Of a DNA stretch of 64,000 nucleotides, positions 13,285 through 25,405 are shown piece after piece (within the stretch, counting starts at the first letter, position 1; each line of letters begins with the position of its first letter). The translations under genes and the position numbers were made by a program. Source of the DNA: Combretum micranthum (Eukaryota > Streptophyta > Magnoliopsida > Myrtales > Combretaceae); assembly GCA_024138025.1 (NCBI GenBank), contig JAMXBD010000715.1:310001-374000 (forward strand), written 5' to 3'. The notes below the pieces were generated by a model that saw only the letters and a list, made by a program, of their open reading frames with translations, did not search any database and had not been told where the DNA came from.

Positions 13285-16017
13285 TTGAAATGATCTATCT
13301 TTTATTTCTATTTAACTTCCATGTATATGTTTTATTTGTCTTAATTATTGAACTATATGAGCATGTTGATTTATGAGAGTCATGTTTGGTAATATTAATA
13401 TTGGAGTAGATGAATTGGTAATAGTTTAAATGTGTTTAAGTTGGTATATCTTGAACATTACACATGTGTTATTTTGCATGTGTAATGAAATTAATGTCAT
13501 TGTTTTATATATATTAATGTGTGTATAGTATAATTAATATTTGTGTCTTTTATGCATTAATATGCTTGTGTTATGTTTAAATTTATGAAATCAACTTTTG
13601 AATTGTTTAAGAAATAGTTAATAGAAATTTTAATCAATTAAGCCCATTTTTCATGCCTAAATTGCACCCAAATGGGTTTCAAATTAACTCAAATTCAACC
13701 TAAAGTCTATTATGCCTTAAAAGTTAAACTTAAGATAATAATAAGTCCAAAATTTGCTTAATTAAACCCTCTTTTGGCAGCCCTCCAATTCCATACGAAT
13801 TTTCTTCTCCTTTCTTTCCCTTTCTCATTTTCTTTCCTCCAAGTTACAAGCCTTAAACCAAAGAATAACACCAAGCTTAGTGAATCAAAAATCTCTTCAA
13901 GCTAAGGCTTACTCATGTAAGTTAATACAAGTATAGCTTTTGTTTTATTTCCTTTCTTATAATATCTATGTGAAATGGTAGAATGAGTTCAATGTCTTTT
14001 GAGTTGTTTGGTTTATGCATTGAGATAGGTTGGATTATGTTTTGTTATTGTGTGAATTTGTTTATGTGTTGTAGTAGTTATATGAAGTGTTGGGAAGGAA
14101 TAATGTTGAATTGAGTAGTTGAAGTTGAGGATGAATGGAATGGGATTTGAAGTGATTTTATGTGTTGATTTAATGTTCAAAGTTGCTAGGATTGATTAGT
14201 GTGGATAGGAAATAGTATATGAAGCTAAAAATGAACTTGAAGAAGGATTAAAAGTGTTTTAGGTTAGAAATTTGCAAAGTGCAAAACAGGGGAAATAAAC
14301 TATTTTCGAATAGGTTTGTTTTTGAACGTACGCCGGCATCTGACACTTCAACACCGCCGGCGTAGAGGCGATGTTGGAAGTAAACAGAATCGATTTTTTA
14401 AAAGCTGCTTCGAACGCCTCCAGCTTTTGCAAGAAAACTTTGCCAGCATTTATTTTTCAAAATGTACGCTGGCCATTAGGGCTTCAATGTCGCCGGCTTA
14501 TGGACGGTGTTGGATTGGAACAGAATCAAAATATTTAACGCCGGGTGCAATGTCGCCGGCTTTCATTCAAATTTTGCCTACGTAGGAAGGCCGCGTATCC
14601 CCTGAGTTTTTCAAATTCAAACTTCTTCAATCTTCAATCTTTACTTCATATATGATCTCTTAATGAATATATAAGCTAGATAAACATGTTTTATGCATGA
14701 ATTAGATATTAAAACTATATGCAAAGTTTATTGAATCTCCTTGTATAATTAATCTAAGATTGTGATATATATATATATATATATGTGAATTCTACATTCA
14801 AATTATTGATTGTTTTTATATTCTTATTTCAATTAAAGGTTCTTCAGTTAGTTCCTCTCCGAGTGAATATAGTGATGTACTATCGGCTTTAGGTACGCAA
14901 TAGCTTGTTTGTTGTCTACTAGGACTAGGCATCTCTAATTTGATTTAATTCAATTTGGCTTAATGTTTTGATGAACTGGATGTCTATTACACTGTTTAAT
15001 CTGGTTCGAGGAGCAGAAAACCTGTAATGATGCAATGGCATGTTAGTTAGGCACTTAACCTAAGTCATGATGCAATGACTTTGCCATGATGCAATGGTAT
15101 GCTATGATGCAATAGTGATTCATTTTGGTTAAGTGGGTAGCCGATAAGGGGAATAATATCCGAGTAACATTCACTTAAACTTAGGGGGAAATACCATAGT
15201 TTAGTTCAAAGTTTATGGGAACTTGTGAACTAGGCTCATGTTGTGGACTGAGTTTAAGTAGAGTCGGGCAATGACTTTTAAACCCTAAATGAAGCTATTT
15301 TCTTTATGGAATAGATATAGGAGATATAAGTATTCAGACTGCTTATATCAACCCCTTGAGCAGCTACTGTTACTTAGGACCCCTAAATTCCCAGAGCGTG
15401 ATCCCGGGGTTTGAATACCCTCTTGTTGTTTTGTAAAAGAAAACTTAATAAGATAATCACTTGTCCATTGATGCATTCCATTTGATTTAAGTTTGGCTTG
15501 ATAACTTGTTCTTGTATTATGTTATTGTGTACTGGGCCCTTGGCTCACTTTTGCTGCTTTGCAGGTAATGGAGACGAGTCATATAACGATTTGGGTTACG
15601 GGTCAGACTTTGAGAAATTCATGGATGAGTAGGAAAAATAAGACTCGAACACTCTGGATTTTTGGAGAAGCTTTTTTTAAAGGAAAAATCTTTGTATAGA
15701 AGGCTTGATAGATAAGCCTAAAATGTAAAGACCTTAAGATCTCCTAGGGTTCCTTTTGTATTAAGAAAACTTGTAATTTTTGTAGTGTCTTGTATTGGCA
15801 CTAAACTTTGTATATATGATGTATATATGTATGTATAGATTGCTTTTATTAGCAATCTTGTTTTATTAAAAGTTGTTTATAAAGTTTTAGTAGATTTAAT
15901 CAATCAATTTTCATAAACTGTTAGTTTAGAACAACCTTACATATAATGTAAAAATGTTATATGTGGTTGGGGACTCGGTACTCTAAATCTCGGGATTTAG
16001 TGGGTTGTGTCTTTACA
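13285..16017 (+). mobile_element. solo LTR, family A (2733 bp), perfect TSD
   Basis: It begins TGAAATGATC and ends GTGTCTTTACA. The 5 bp flanks are identical: TATAT at 13280-13284 and at 16018-16022. The uninterrupted site can be read in the related LTR near 45276-45290, where the sequence runs straight across. It is the inverted counterpart of the LTR at 4610-7320. It contains the CpG-rich GCCGGC-motif block (14316-14600), a TA microsatellite (14765-14786), the ATGATGCAATG repeats (15027-15115) and the module shared with family B (15238-15420). There is no primer-binding site or coding region. Confidence 0.92.
14316..14600 (+). repeat. CpG-rich block with dispersed GCCGGC motifs in LTR A
   Basis: The motifs CGCCGGC, GCCGGCGT and ACGCTGGCC recur several times over about 285 bases in an otherwise AT-rich window. 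The matching inverted block is at about 5990-6310. An 89-codon open frame here is not protein-like. Confidence 0.75.
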
Positions 16018-16809
16018 TATATTATGGACTATGATGGGTAGAGTGTGTGTAATGACTATGAACCCTAGATGAGGCTATTTTCCTTTTTAATTAGATATAG
16101 GAGATATAGATATCCAGATTACCTACATCAAAACCCATGAGCAACTACTATTACTCAGGACACTCAGATTCCTAAAGATTGTTATCGAAGTGTGAGTGCT
16201 CTAGTGTTATTTGTTTCAATTTAATTTAAAGATAATAAACTGTTGTTGTTGTATTGCATTTAAATAAGCTCATGTAACATCTTGTGTATGTTTGTATTGC
16301 TTTCACACTAGGTTCCAGCTCATTATTGTTGTGGTTGCCTTCTTTTCTAGATGCTATTTTGATGATGATGTTGATTCGATTATGGGCGATCCTGGAGGTT
16401 TGAAGGAGGAGAGGTGAAGTGAGATAGGGCTAATGGATTATTTGTAATTGTTTTTATTTTATTTTGTTTTAGAACTGGATTTATCTTTTGAAATCTGTAT
16501 TTTCTGTAAAAGGCTTGGTTGAGAAGCCCATATATTTAGTAATAAGCTTTTAAAACTTTGTTTACATGAAAGTTGTTCTACTTGTATTAGTAGAAGCTAG
16601 AAATGTTTTATAAATTTTTTTTTCCTGTTATAAATCCAATAGTTTTGAGAATCTAATTAAACGCTTTTAGAATTTTAAACTGGTTAGCAATGTTAGACAT
16701 AAACAAATTCTTTAAAGAAGGCTTGTGCATGTAATACTTAAGGTATGATACGTGGCCGAGGCATATGACTTGCTTAAATTTCAGATGTAGGGTAAGTCGG
16801 GTCCTTACA

Positions 16810-18080
16810 TACACCTCTACCATTGCTGGCCATAACCTTTGTTGCCTTTGCCCCTACTACTGCAAATACTACAATTAATATCACTATCACCACCATTGCA
16901 ATATCATTGCTCCACTAGTACCACTATTACTACCCTACATCGCCAATCTACTTTTAGATCGATACCACCACCATCACCACCATAATTATCATCAATGGCA
17001 TCATTAGATGACCATCACTACTACTATGATATCCATTGTGTATGAAGTCCCAGACAAATTGCAAAAGAGAATCAATATTGCTTTATAGAGCTATGATAGT
17101 GAATACTAAGTCAATACTAATTAAGAACTTTTAAACTAAATGATTGAAAAGGCTCACTAGTCACTTACCTGGCTTCACTAGTAACTACTTATGTGCTTGG
17201 CATGTTACAGATAAGAGAGAAGAACTTGGCTCAATTGTTGGAGGTCTCATGAAGAAAAATTGGGATAGTATCCTTTAGGATCACCCCCTCTCCCTTCTCC
17301 TCCCCCTCCCCAAATAAAAAAGAAAAATTGGATATGAAAGTTTTCTTTCATTCGGCTTAAGTTGTTACACCAAATAAAAAATGATTTTTCACTTTCAAAT
17401 TCTTAAAATACCCTAAAAAAGAGTTTAGAAGGGGGAGGAAAAAAATTTATGTTAAAAGGGTCCATAATTGACCAGTTGGAAATTCTTAAATTGTGTAAAT
17501 GAAAAAAAAAGCGTATCTTTTTCTTTAGTTATAGTAGGAAGACTTAAAATTCCTATCTCCCTTTCAATAATATTATATTATAGTAACAATACCAAGTATT
17601 TCTTTTAACTCACCATCCCACTATCACCAAACCCCTTCCTTACATCACAACATTAAAATACTAAAATCTTCAATCTCTCTCCAACATTTCACAACTATTA
17701 TATACAAAAAAAAATCATTTTATATTAATGTCGGAAATAAATAGTTCAAATGTTTCAGTTTAGATCGCAGATATTATAATTACAATTTTTTTTCATTACA
17801 TTGGAAAATGAATATTTGAATCTGATTACTCTTATCGGGATACCATAAATGATATCATTAGACTAGAAGGAATTGATACATTAAGGTTGTATTTAATGTG
17901 GTGTTTTGGACTATACATCAACTAATTAAGGATGCTACGGTGGGTTGCTGTGGAATTATTCATCCAGTCACGATTCATCTACCAGATACGTCTACTTCAT
18001 TTATTTATTTATACAATTGATTGTTTATTTTATGAAAGAGGAACAATTCTGATAGACTTGACTTGAACATGATGTCCATT
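16810..18080. other. intergenic, triplet-rich at its left end
   Basis: 16810-17040 is rich in ACC, ATC and ACT triplets, like 27430-27530 and 27960-28100. The rest has no open frame of note and no repeat boundary I could fix. Confidence 0.5.
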
Positions 18081-18384
18081 AGGCAGGGCCTGCCAAATTA
18101 ATTGACGGCGAACGATTGGGTGTTAGCGTGCCAATCTTGAATCTCATTACATCACCTGTCTTCTTTAAGAGGAGTATCAAAAAGTCAGATGGTTTAATAA
18201 ATTAATTATTTGATGACGATTGCTGGTTATATCAATGACACAACATATTTTTTTCTTTACCACCGAAAAATAAATAAATAAGCATATATTCTGCATATCT
18301 TGAGTCTATACTGATGTGGCTTCTACGTAACAAGAATTGCAGATTTATAATAAAGATTTAGGGTTAGGGTACAGTCCCCAGATT

Positions 18385-18565
18385 TTCGGAATGGATCGTC
18401 ACCCAAATTTGGCTACACCTTTCATTAAGGGTATGCCAAATAAACTTGTTGGGCTCTTGCGGTCCCACATGCGGTGCATAGGATCCCACAAGCTTATTTG
18501 GCACACCCTCAATGGAGGGTGTAATCAAATTTAGGTGGTTTAAGGACCACCCATGCAAAGGCTAA
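18385..18565. mobile_element. palindromic MITE-like element
   Basis: Two arms of about 60 to 70 bp are near reverse complements. The left arm has ATTAAGGGTATGCCAAATAA and the right arm has TTATTTGGCACACCCTCAAT. The arms meet near 18475. Both strands therefore give open frames with similar peptides, which marks them as products of the palindrome and not genes. The TSD was not resolved. Confidence 0.7.
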
Positions 18566-18644
18566 CAAAGGGCAACAAGTAGTCTTCTCTCCCTCTTATT
18601 TTATTTTATTTTTCAATTATAGCCAAAACAATTTTTTTTTTTTT

Positions 18645-19015
18645 TATAAATTATACCATAAGGTTTCAACGTTTGGAGTATATTTATTTAAGATTCTAAT
18701 GTTTCGAGTGATTAAAAAAAGATTCTAATGTTTGAGAGTAAGTTCATTTAACGTCCTAATGTTTGAAAAAGTCAATCAATTTTAGTACCTAAGGACACAC
18801 ATTAATAAGAGAAGAGTTTTATGAGTTTTAATTAAATATTCTCTTATGTTGACACGTGTCCTTATGTACCCAAATTGACCATCTTCTTTAAACGTTAGGA
18901 TCTTAAATAAATTTATCACCAAACGTTAGGATCTCTTTTTAACTATTGGAAATGTTGGGATCTTAAATAAACCCACCTTCAAATATTGGGACCTTCTAAG
19001 GTAATTCACCTATTT
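18645..19015. mobile_element. MITE with long inverted repeats, same family as 30752-31067
   Basis: The left half repeats the phrase TTTAAGATTCTAATGTTT. The right half carries its complement (AAACGTTAGGATCTTAAATA and variants). The centre contains ACACGTGTC. The terminal sequence resembles the MITE at 30752-31067, whose 9 bp duplication suggests Mutator-like mobilisation. The exact ends are uncertain. Confidence 0.65.
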
Positions 19016-19689
19016 TTTGTGGACATTTAATTTTATTTTGAACGAAATCTAATCTCTTTATAAAAACTTGATGCAATTCATTGATTTAGAAGAATAAGTT
19101 TATTATTATTATTGTCATTCTTATTATTATTTTGCTTAAAGGAAAAAAAAGAAAGTAAAATCAGCTGGGTGTCTAATTAATTATGCATAAGTGTTTAAGG
19201 TAGACAGATGCTTTGGATGCCAGGGCTTATGTTGCAATAGTTCAAATGATTGTGAGCAAGGACTGCACAGTGGGCACGGATGGTTTAGAAGATAGTCGAA
19301 TAGAGTAGCGGGTGCTATCACCACTTATGGCGATTGGTGTTGAATGATATGTGTGTTTTAGTAAGAAAAGAAATAATGATGTGAACGAAATCTAGAATCC
19401 ATTGACAAACGATCAAGAAATCGCTAAATTGTGGATGTTTTGTAGGGTTTAACGACAAATAACGGTTTTAGTTTTTCTTTTTTTTTTTTTTAATGAAAGG
19501 AAAATAAAGTTACAATAGTGATCTATTAATTAGATATAATATGCACCAATTAAAAAAAAAGTTAGGGATTAACTTTAAAAATTGATATGACTCGCAATAT
19601 TAGATATAGTTAAGGAATGATTGAAAAATATGACACAATTTAATTAACCAAGGCTTTGTTATAGTCTAAATAACTTGTGATAACAGCAA

Positions 19690-21184
19690 ACATGATACGA
19701 GGAAAAACCCCTACATCAAGTAGCTTAAGAAGCTTAGTGCATCAATGATAATCGCCATACATAAAAAAGCCCTTTTGAAATGATTTAGAAATTCCGATAA
19801 AAAGAGAACAATTTCTAACATATCATGGACAAGAAGGGAGTAAATTAAGTAAAACAAGATGTATCAAGGGTTTTGTATGTTGAACTTGTATGTTCAATGC
19901 AGATTTTAATGAAACAATTAGTTATACAATTAATTATTTAATTGTGTTAAATTACACTTAATTAATTGAACAACATGATGATCAAGATGTTAGAAAATAT
20001 ATATTTTGTGTATGTTGTTTTGTGCAAGAATTAACATGTGCAAATTCATTAAGCACAACAGTGGTTGCAGGTCATGTCAAGGGCTCAACATGTCAAATAG
20101 TTAGGGTGCAGCTGGCTCAAGTCCAAGACTTGACAAGCTCAAACATACAAAGCTTTCGAGGGTCAAAACCAAAGTGCCATGAATTTTAGGGCGAGACAAG
20201 TCTGAATTCAAGACTCGATGGAATCCACATAAATATAGACTTGGTCGAGAGAAATAATGAGGTGTGACACTTTAAGGCGCAACAAGATTAGGACGTGACA
20301 TTTTAAATGAATGAGTCGATGTGGTAAAAAGAGCCATTGAAGTGCATTTAATACTTGACAACTTAAAAACGTTATTTGTAATGAACATTTAAATTTCTGA
20401 AGGCTATAGATACTCTATTATTTGGAGATTCAAAATGAGTAGTATGAATTGAAAGTGCCTTTATTTGCGAACAAAGAATATTTTAATTTTCTCGTTCTTT
20501 TACTCATTAACTTGTAAATATATGAAAAGAGCGAGAAAAATATTATAGTGCTCTGTTCTTGTCTTTGCAATTTATCAATGAGCATCTAGAGAAAGAAATG
20601 AAATATTTTATTTCCTAAGTATTGTAAAAATGGTGTACTGCTCAGCTTGAGTGTGGTTATTTGGTGATTAATAAAGTGGTGGTGAAATCCTCGATTGGAG
20701 TCATTTATGAACCATAAAGAGTAGGAAGTAAACCAAATTCCACATTAAATATAGACTCAAATTTTCTATCCCTATTTCTTTCATATTTCATATTATAACC
20801 TGTTGTATATTATTTGTTGCTATTAAAGGTAATGTTGATCTGTTGCATTAAAATTAATTGTTTGAGCTTTTTAGGGTAAATACTCAATTCACCACCACCC
20901 TCCCTTAAGTATTTTATAGTGCAATTTCACATTTTCATTATAGTCAATTGGTTTGAACACCATTCTTTTAATAGAATTGACATCGGTTCAACTCTTCCTT
21001 CCTCAAAACTTGTAGGTAAAAATTTGAATAGCAAAATTTAAAACAAAATGTTTATAATAAAATTTTTGTGCAAACTAGTAAAGCTGGAAAATTAGATCCT
21101 TGGAATTCCTTTGATCTTTTTTAAACATATTTATTTTTTTAATTAGTGTATTCATGAAAAGGAAAATTAATTACCATATATATA
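19690..21184. other. intergenic; possible diverged solo LTR near 19988-20800
   Basis: No gene was seen. From 19988 the sequence starts TGTTAGAAAATATA, as copia LTRs often do, and later shows a leader-like stretch (20400-20700). I found no matching end or TSD, so this is only a suggestion. Confidence 0.3.
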
Positions 21185-21480
21185 AGATATATTACACTAG
21201 AATGTATCAATATTTGAGGGTAAGTTTATTTAAGATATCAACATTTTAAGTGGTTAAATAGAGGTATTAACTTTTTGTAAAATGAGTCAAATGAGGTATT
21301 AACATTTTGTAAAGTTTATTTAAGGTATCAATGTTTCAATTAGTTTTAATTAAGTTTTTAAAATTTTCATTAATGGTCAATTATTAATATTTTATTTGAC
21401 TCACTTTATAAAATATTGATATATTTTTTTAATCACTTAAAACGTTGATGTCTTAAAAAATTTCCACGTCAGAAAGGAAA
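21185..21480. mobile_element. diverged MITE, same inverted-repeat family
   Basis: The left arm has GGGTAAGTTTATTTAAGATA and ATCAACATTTTAAGTGGTTA. The right arm has the complement (AATCACTTAAAACGTTGATG). It is related to 18645-19015 and 30752-31067. Ends are approximate. Confidence 0.55.
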
Positions 21481-21663
21481 AGTAGATAAAAAATTAATGA
21501 GAGTACTATATTGAATAACACGTGTCACGACGTGATTCGTCTATATGTCCATATTAGCAATGTTATTGACACTATTAATCCAGGTACCGAAAATAGCCAC
21601 ATAAAGCTTAAGTGCCTAATTGAATTTTTGAATAAATTAAGGTATCAAATTTGACATTAACCC

Positions 21664-21687
21664 TATATATATATATATATATATATT
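21664..21687. repeat. TA microsatellite
   Basis: About twelve uninterrupted TA units. Confidence 0.9.
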
Positions 21688-21739
21688 GCATTTAATTTTC
21701 TATATTTCGGTTTTGATGGTATTTTAATATAATGTATTC

Positions 21740-23790
21740 TAGATTCGATGCATTTGGCGAATGGTTGCCGTTGACTGAACCTCATTATATCAACCATCTT
21801 CTTCAGGGTGGGCTACCTATCATAAAGTCAAAAGTTTGCTTAATTAATTGATTAATAGTATTGGATAACGATTAATGGTTATATGCACGACAAAACCCAG
21901 TTTTGGCTTATTCTAACTCTAGAATGATGTGCCTTTAAAGTCACATAAATCGCAAATCGATCAAACTTGATATGAATAATTATTTATTTATTTTTTATTT
22001 AATAAAATAATAAATAATAATTTATATTTTTAATTTCTAAATTTACATTTAATTATCTATTTTTTAACTTTATCATAAATACTTTTATTTTGAAAATAAT
22101 ACTTATACAACTATGATCTTTCTGTAATAAATACAAAAGACATTGTTGATATTTTACTTTTTATTTTAATAATTACGTGTTTTACTTTTTATATCAAGTG
22201 AACATTGTAATATTATAACTCTATTACATTCTCTTTGAATTGAAATTTCATTTTTTTCTTATTCTATTTAATGAAGTGAACGAGTAATCAATGATTGATT
22301 TCACAGAAAGCTTCAATATTAATCGTATATTATAGAAGCTAAAACGGTAGCAGATTTTATAGCAAAAGTGGTAAAAAGCACTATATATATATTGATTTAA
22401 ACTTTCAACCTTTTCCAATTAGATATTGTTTGCAGACAGTTGATTTTATTTTTTATGAAATCCACTCTGTTTAAAAATCTTATGCGATTCACTGATTTAA
22501 GGGAATAAAGATTTCATTCTTCTTGTTATAAAAAAAAAAAAAAAAAGTAATTAGGGAGACATCAACTATTATAAGTAGCTAGTTGTATTTAATTGCATAA
22601 GCGGTGAAGATAGACAAATGCCGCCTTTGAAGTTAGGTTGCAATTGTAAAAATAAATGTGAGCACAGGGATCCACAATGGGCATGGATAATTGAGAAGAA
22701 AGCGGAATAATATAGTAGTGATTGCATTCCCTATTTATGGCGATGTATGTTAAATTACATGCTGTATTAGTAAGAAAAGAAATAATGATCGAGAGCCCAT
22801 CGTCACAGTTTCGAAATCAAAATCATCGGTTTCGAGTTTTAAAATTGAAGAATCGAAACTGGAATCGTCTCCCACGGTTTCAGTCTGGTTTTGGGTTTCA
22901 GTTTTGGAACCGCTGAACCGTTTTTTAAAATATAAATAAATAAATAAATTTTAATTTTTAATAAAATTAAATTCAAACTCAAAATAATTATTGGATATAA
23001 AAATATTAAATTATTTAACCAAAATTTTTAAAAATTCGTTTATAATGCACAATAATATCAATTATAATTAGTATTAGGATATTGTAAAATACTCTAGATG
23101 ATAAAAGGAAAATTACAATGCAAAAAATAGTCTCACATTATTAAGGAAATGAATTTTGTTTTTCGGATAAGTATATTTAGACTAATTATATATGATTTTA
23201 AGATATATTTATTTGTGTTATTGATAATAATATATTAAATATTATGAAAAAGTAATAAATTTTACTATTTATATGAAATAATTTAAATATTAATAGTTAT
23301 ATATTTAATATTATTTTTTATCAATGGAACAGAGTGAAACCGTTGGTTCCATCGGTTCTAAGCCAAAGAACCATCTAAGAACTGTGAAATTGACAATTAT
23401 GTAGCCAATTTTAGAACCGTTGGTAATGGTTCTAGTTCTCGTTCGAATTCTGGTCTGGAACCAAATCATGCCTATGTCTACACACAAGTCAAGAGAACAC
23501 AAAAAGTTGTTGGGTGTTCGTGAGATTTAATGATAAAGAACATTTTTAGGGTTTTGCTATATAAATAATAGGAAATTAATGGATGTGAATGATTTGTTAA
23601 TTGGCCGATATTATGCATCAATTAAAGAAATTGAGCTAATTAAGGTTTAGTACTAGGAATTGGTATGTCTCATATTATTCTAGATAAAATTAATGAATAA
23701 TTAAAGAATTGTATATGACACACGGTTTCAATTAATCAAGGTTTCACTATGATCGAGGATTCACTACGATCTAAATGAATAGTGATATTG
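21740..23790. repeat. tandem duplication, copy 2
   Basis: Second copy of the unit at 18080-19690. Matching blocks include the region around 21760-21900, 22420-22520, 22600-22790 and 23500-23770. It is interrupted by a GAACCG-rich hAT-like element at about 22795-23490. Confidence 0.65.
22795..23490. mobile_element. degenerate hAT-like element with GAACCG-rich ends
   Basis: Both ends carry inverted runs of short words such as GAACCG, CGGTTC and GAATCG, with an AT-rich centre, as in the better preserved element at 41977-43055. It is absent from copy 1 of the tandem duplication, which supports a later insertion. Exact ends and TSD were not found. Confidence 0.5.
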
Positions 23791-25080
23791 ATAAGAACAA
23801 ATATGTATTAAGGAAATAGCTTTCCATCAAGTAGTTTAGTTCAATATAAAAAAAGGTAAGAATATTGCCAAGAAAAGTTCTGCCTACAATTGTCGAGGAG
23901 AAAAATTAGTTATTCTAAATTCCTTTGATTTTATTAGTTTAAACTTGTAGCAGGCTTTCTCGCATTTTCAAGTTGCTTAATCAAAACCAAAAAATCCTTT
24001 ATATATATAATTTCAAGAAAAAATTTTGAAAAATGGAGGCGCTAATAGCCATGAATTAAAAAAAGATGTAAGGTGAACTAAGTAAGTTAACTCCAATTCT
24101 GGACACTAGTCCTTGGACATATAAAATTAATAAATTCCAACACTTTGAAAATTTAATAATTCACGAAATCATGCTATATTTTATGATAAAAAACTGATAA
24201 GATAAGTTATATATCTATAAATAGAATAAGTAAAGATGATTTTTATGATAAAAATTTATATTCAAATATATAAATTTTATCTTTAAATCTTAGTTTTGTT
24301 ACAGTGTGAAGTGGTTTGACTTTTATTATAATAGTGAAAAAGTAGAAAATATGGAGTTTTCATTTTTCTCTTCAAAGCTACTCCTTTAGTAATAACCATA
24401 TACATTAATCACAAAAACATTATAATCTCATTTTATGGAAATTCAGATCAACATTCTCATTATTACATAGTAACTAGATTAAGCATCATTTATATGATAA
24501 AATAAGTATCAACTGTAATTGGAAGTCGCTAAATTACAAAAAATAATTGATGCAATAGTTAACTGTAAAACAAAAGAAAAACGTGAATTGAAATTGAATA
24601 TTGCCGGATTTCGACCTTATTTTAGATTATACAAAATTTCTCACCTTGGAATCCAATTCACTTCACTTAAACTTTTCACTTGACCCTTAATTATGACTAG
24701 AGCCATAAACGAACTTAGTCGGGACGATACCGTATCAAGTTTGAACTCGATTCAAATGAAAACTCGAAACTTAAAGTTTGTATTTGAACTAGATTGAATT
24801 TTGATTTTTAAGCTCAAATTTGACTTGATCTAATACTCGATAAGCTTGAACTCGATTTAACTTGATTTGATACTCGATTAAGCTCACGAGATCACTAAGC
24901 TATATATTTTAAAACTCGAACTCGAGCTCAATAGCTACTCAAGTAGCTCGAACTTGAGCTCGATTCAATTGTAAACAAATTGAATTCGAGTTTTCACCTA
25001 ATCAAATTTAATACCTCAAGGATTATTTCGACTCACTTAGAGCTATATATTCCAATTGCGATAAAAATAATCTTCACATT
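23790..25080. other. intergenic upstream of the ERF gene, with a hAT-like relic
   Basis: About 24690-25010 is rich in direct and inverted GAGCTCGA and ACTCGAT words, starting with TAGAGCCATAAACGAAC. This is the look of a non-autonomous hAT-like end, but the matching far end is missing. The remainder shows nothing recognisable. Confidence 0.4.
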
Positions 25081-25271
25081 ACATACGTGCCTACACCAGA
25101 TTTACGAGGGATGACGTTTAACGATGTAAGAAACAAACAAAATCTTCTGTCGTATATTTCGTGTGAAGTCAACATTCGCGACGGCCCACGGAAGACAAAA
25201 GGAAAAATAAATTCGTGTGATTTCATGGTGCTAACAACCCTCAAGTTCAACGGTCAACCAGGTCCGAAACA

Positions 25272-25280
25272 TATAAAAAT
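25272..25280 (+). promoter_or_regulatory. probable TATA box of the ERF gene
   Basis: TATAAAAAT, 134 bases upstream of the start codon. It is the only good TATA-like match in the 300 bases before the gene. Confidence 0.6.
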
Positions 25281-25405
25281 ACAAACCCTTGAGGCTCCAT
25301 ATGCTGCAACCTTTTTTGAACAACCACATACTCATGACATCAAATTTGTACAACAAGCTAGCCATTCTTTCGCAACTTTGGACACCTATGTACAATTAAA
25401 CAATA

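Larger units (their letters stand above)
7411..16809 (+). mobile_element. solo LTR, family B, split by two later LTR insertions
   Basis: This LTR begins TGAAATACCCC at 7411 and ends GTCGGGTCCTTACA at 16809. Its own sequence is in three parts: 7411-8121, 11477-13284 and 16018-16809, about 3.3 kb in total. The flanks are TATAC (7406-7410) and TACAC (16810-16814), a 5 bp target-site duplication with one transition. No primer-binding site or coding sequence lies in it, so it is read as a solo LTR left by LTR-LTR recombination. Other family members here are 8122-11476 and 41626-46142. It carries a long polypyrimidine tract at 7870-7990. Confidence 0.85.
18080..19690. repeat. tandem duplication, copy 1
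   Basis: Aligns by eye with about 21740-23790 in the same orientation. A clear anchor is the 20-base word GTAAGAAAAGAAATAATGAT, at 19361 here and 22770 in copy 2 (offset 3409). Several shared blocks lie on each side. Copy 1 has two MITEs (18385-18565 and 18645-19015) that copy 2 lacks. Copy 2 has a hAT-like insertion that copy 1 lacks. No protein-coding potential was seen, and what the unit once held is unknown. Confidence 0.65.

Noticed and set aside
18337..18558. Opposite-strand open frames with similar peptides
   Set aside because: Explained by the palindromic MITE.
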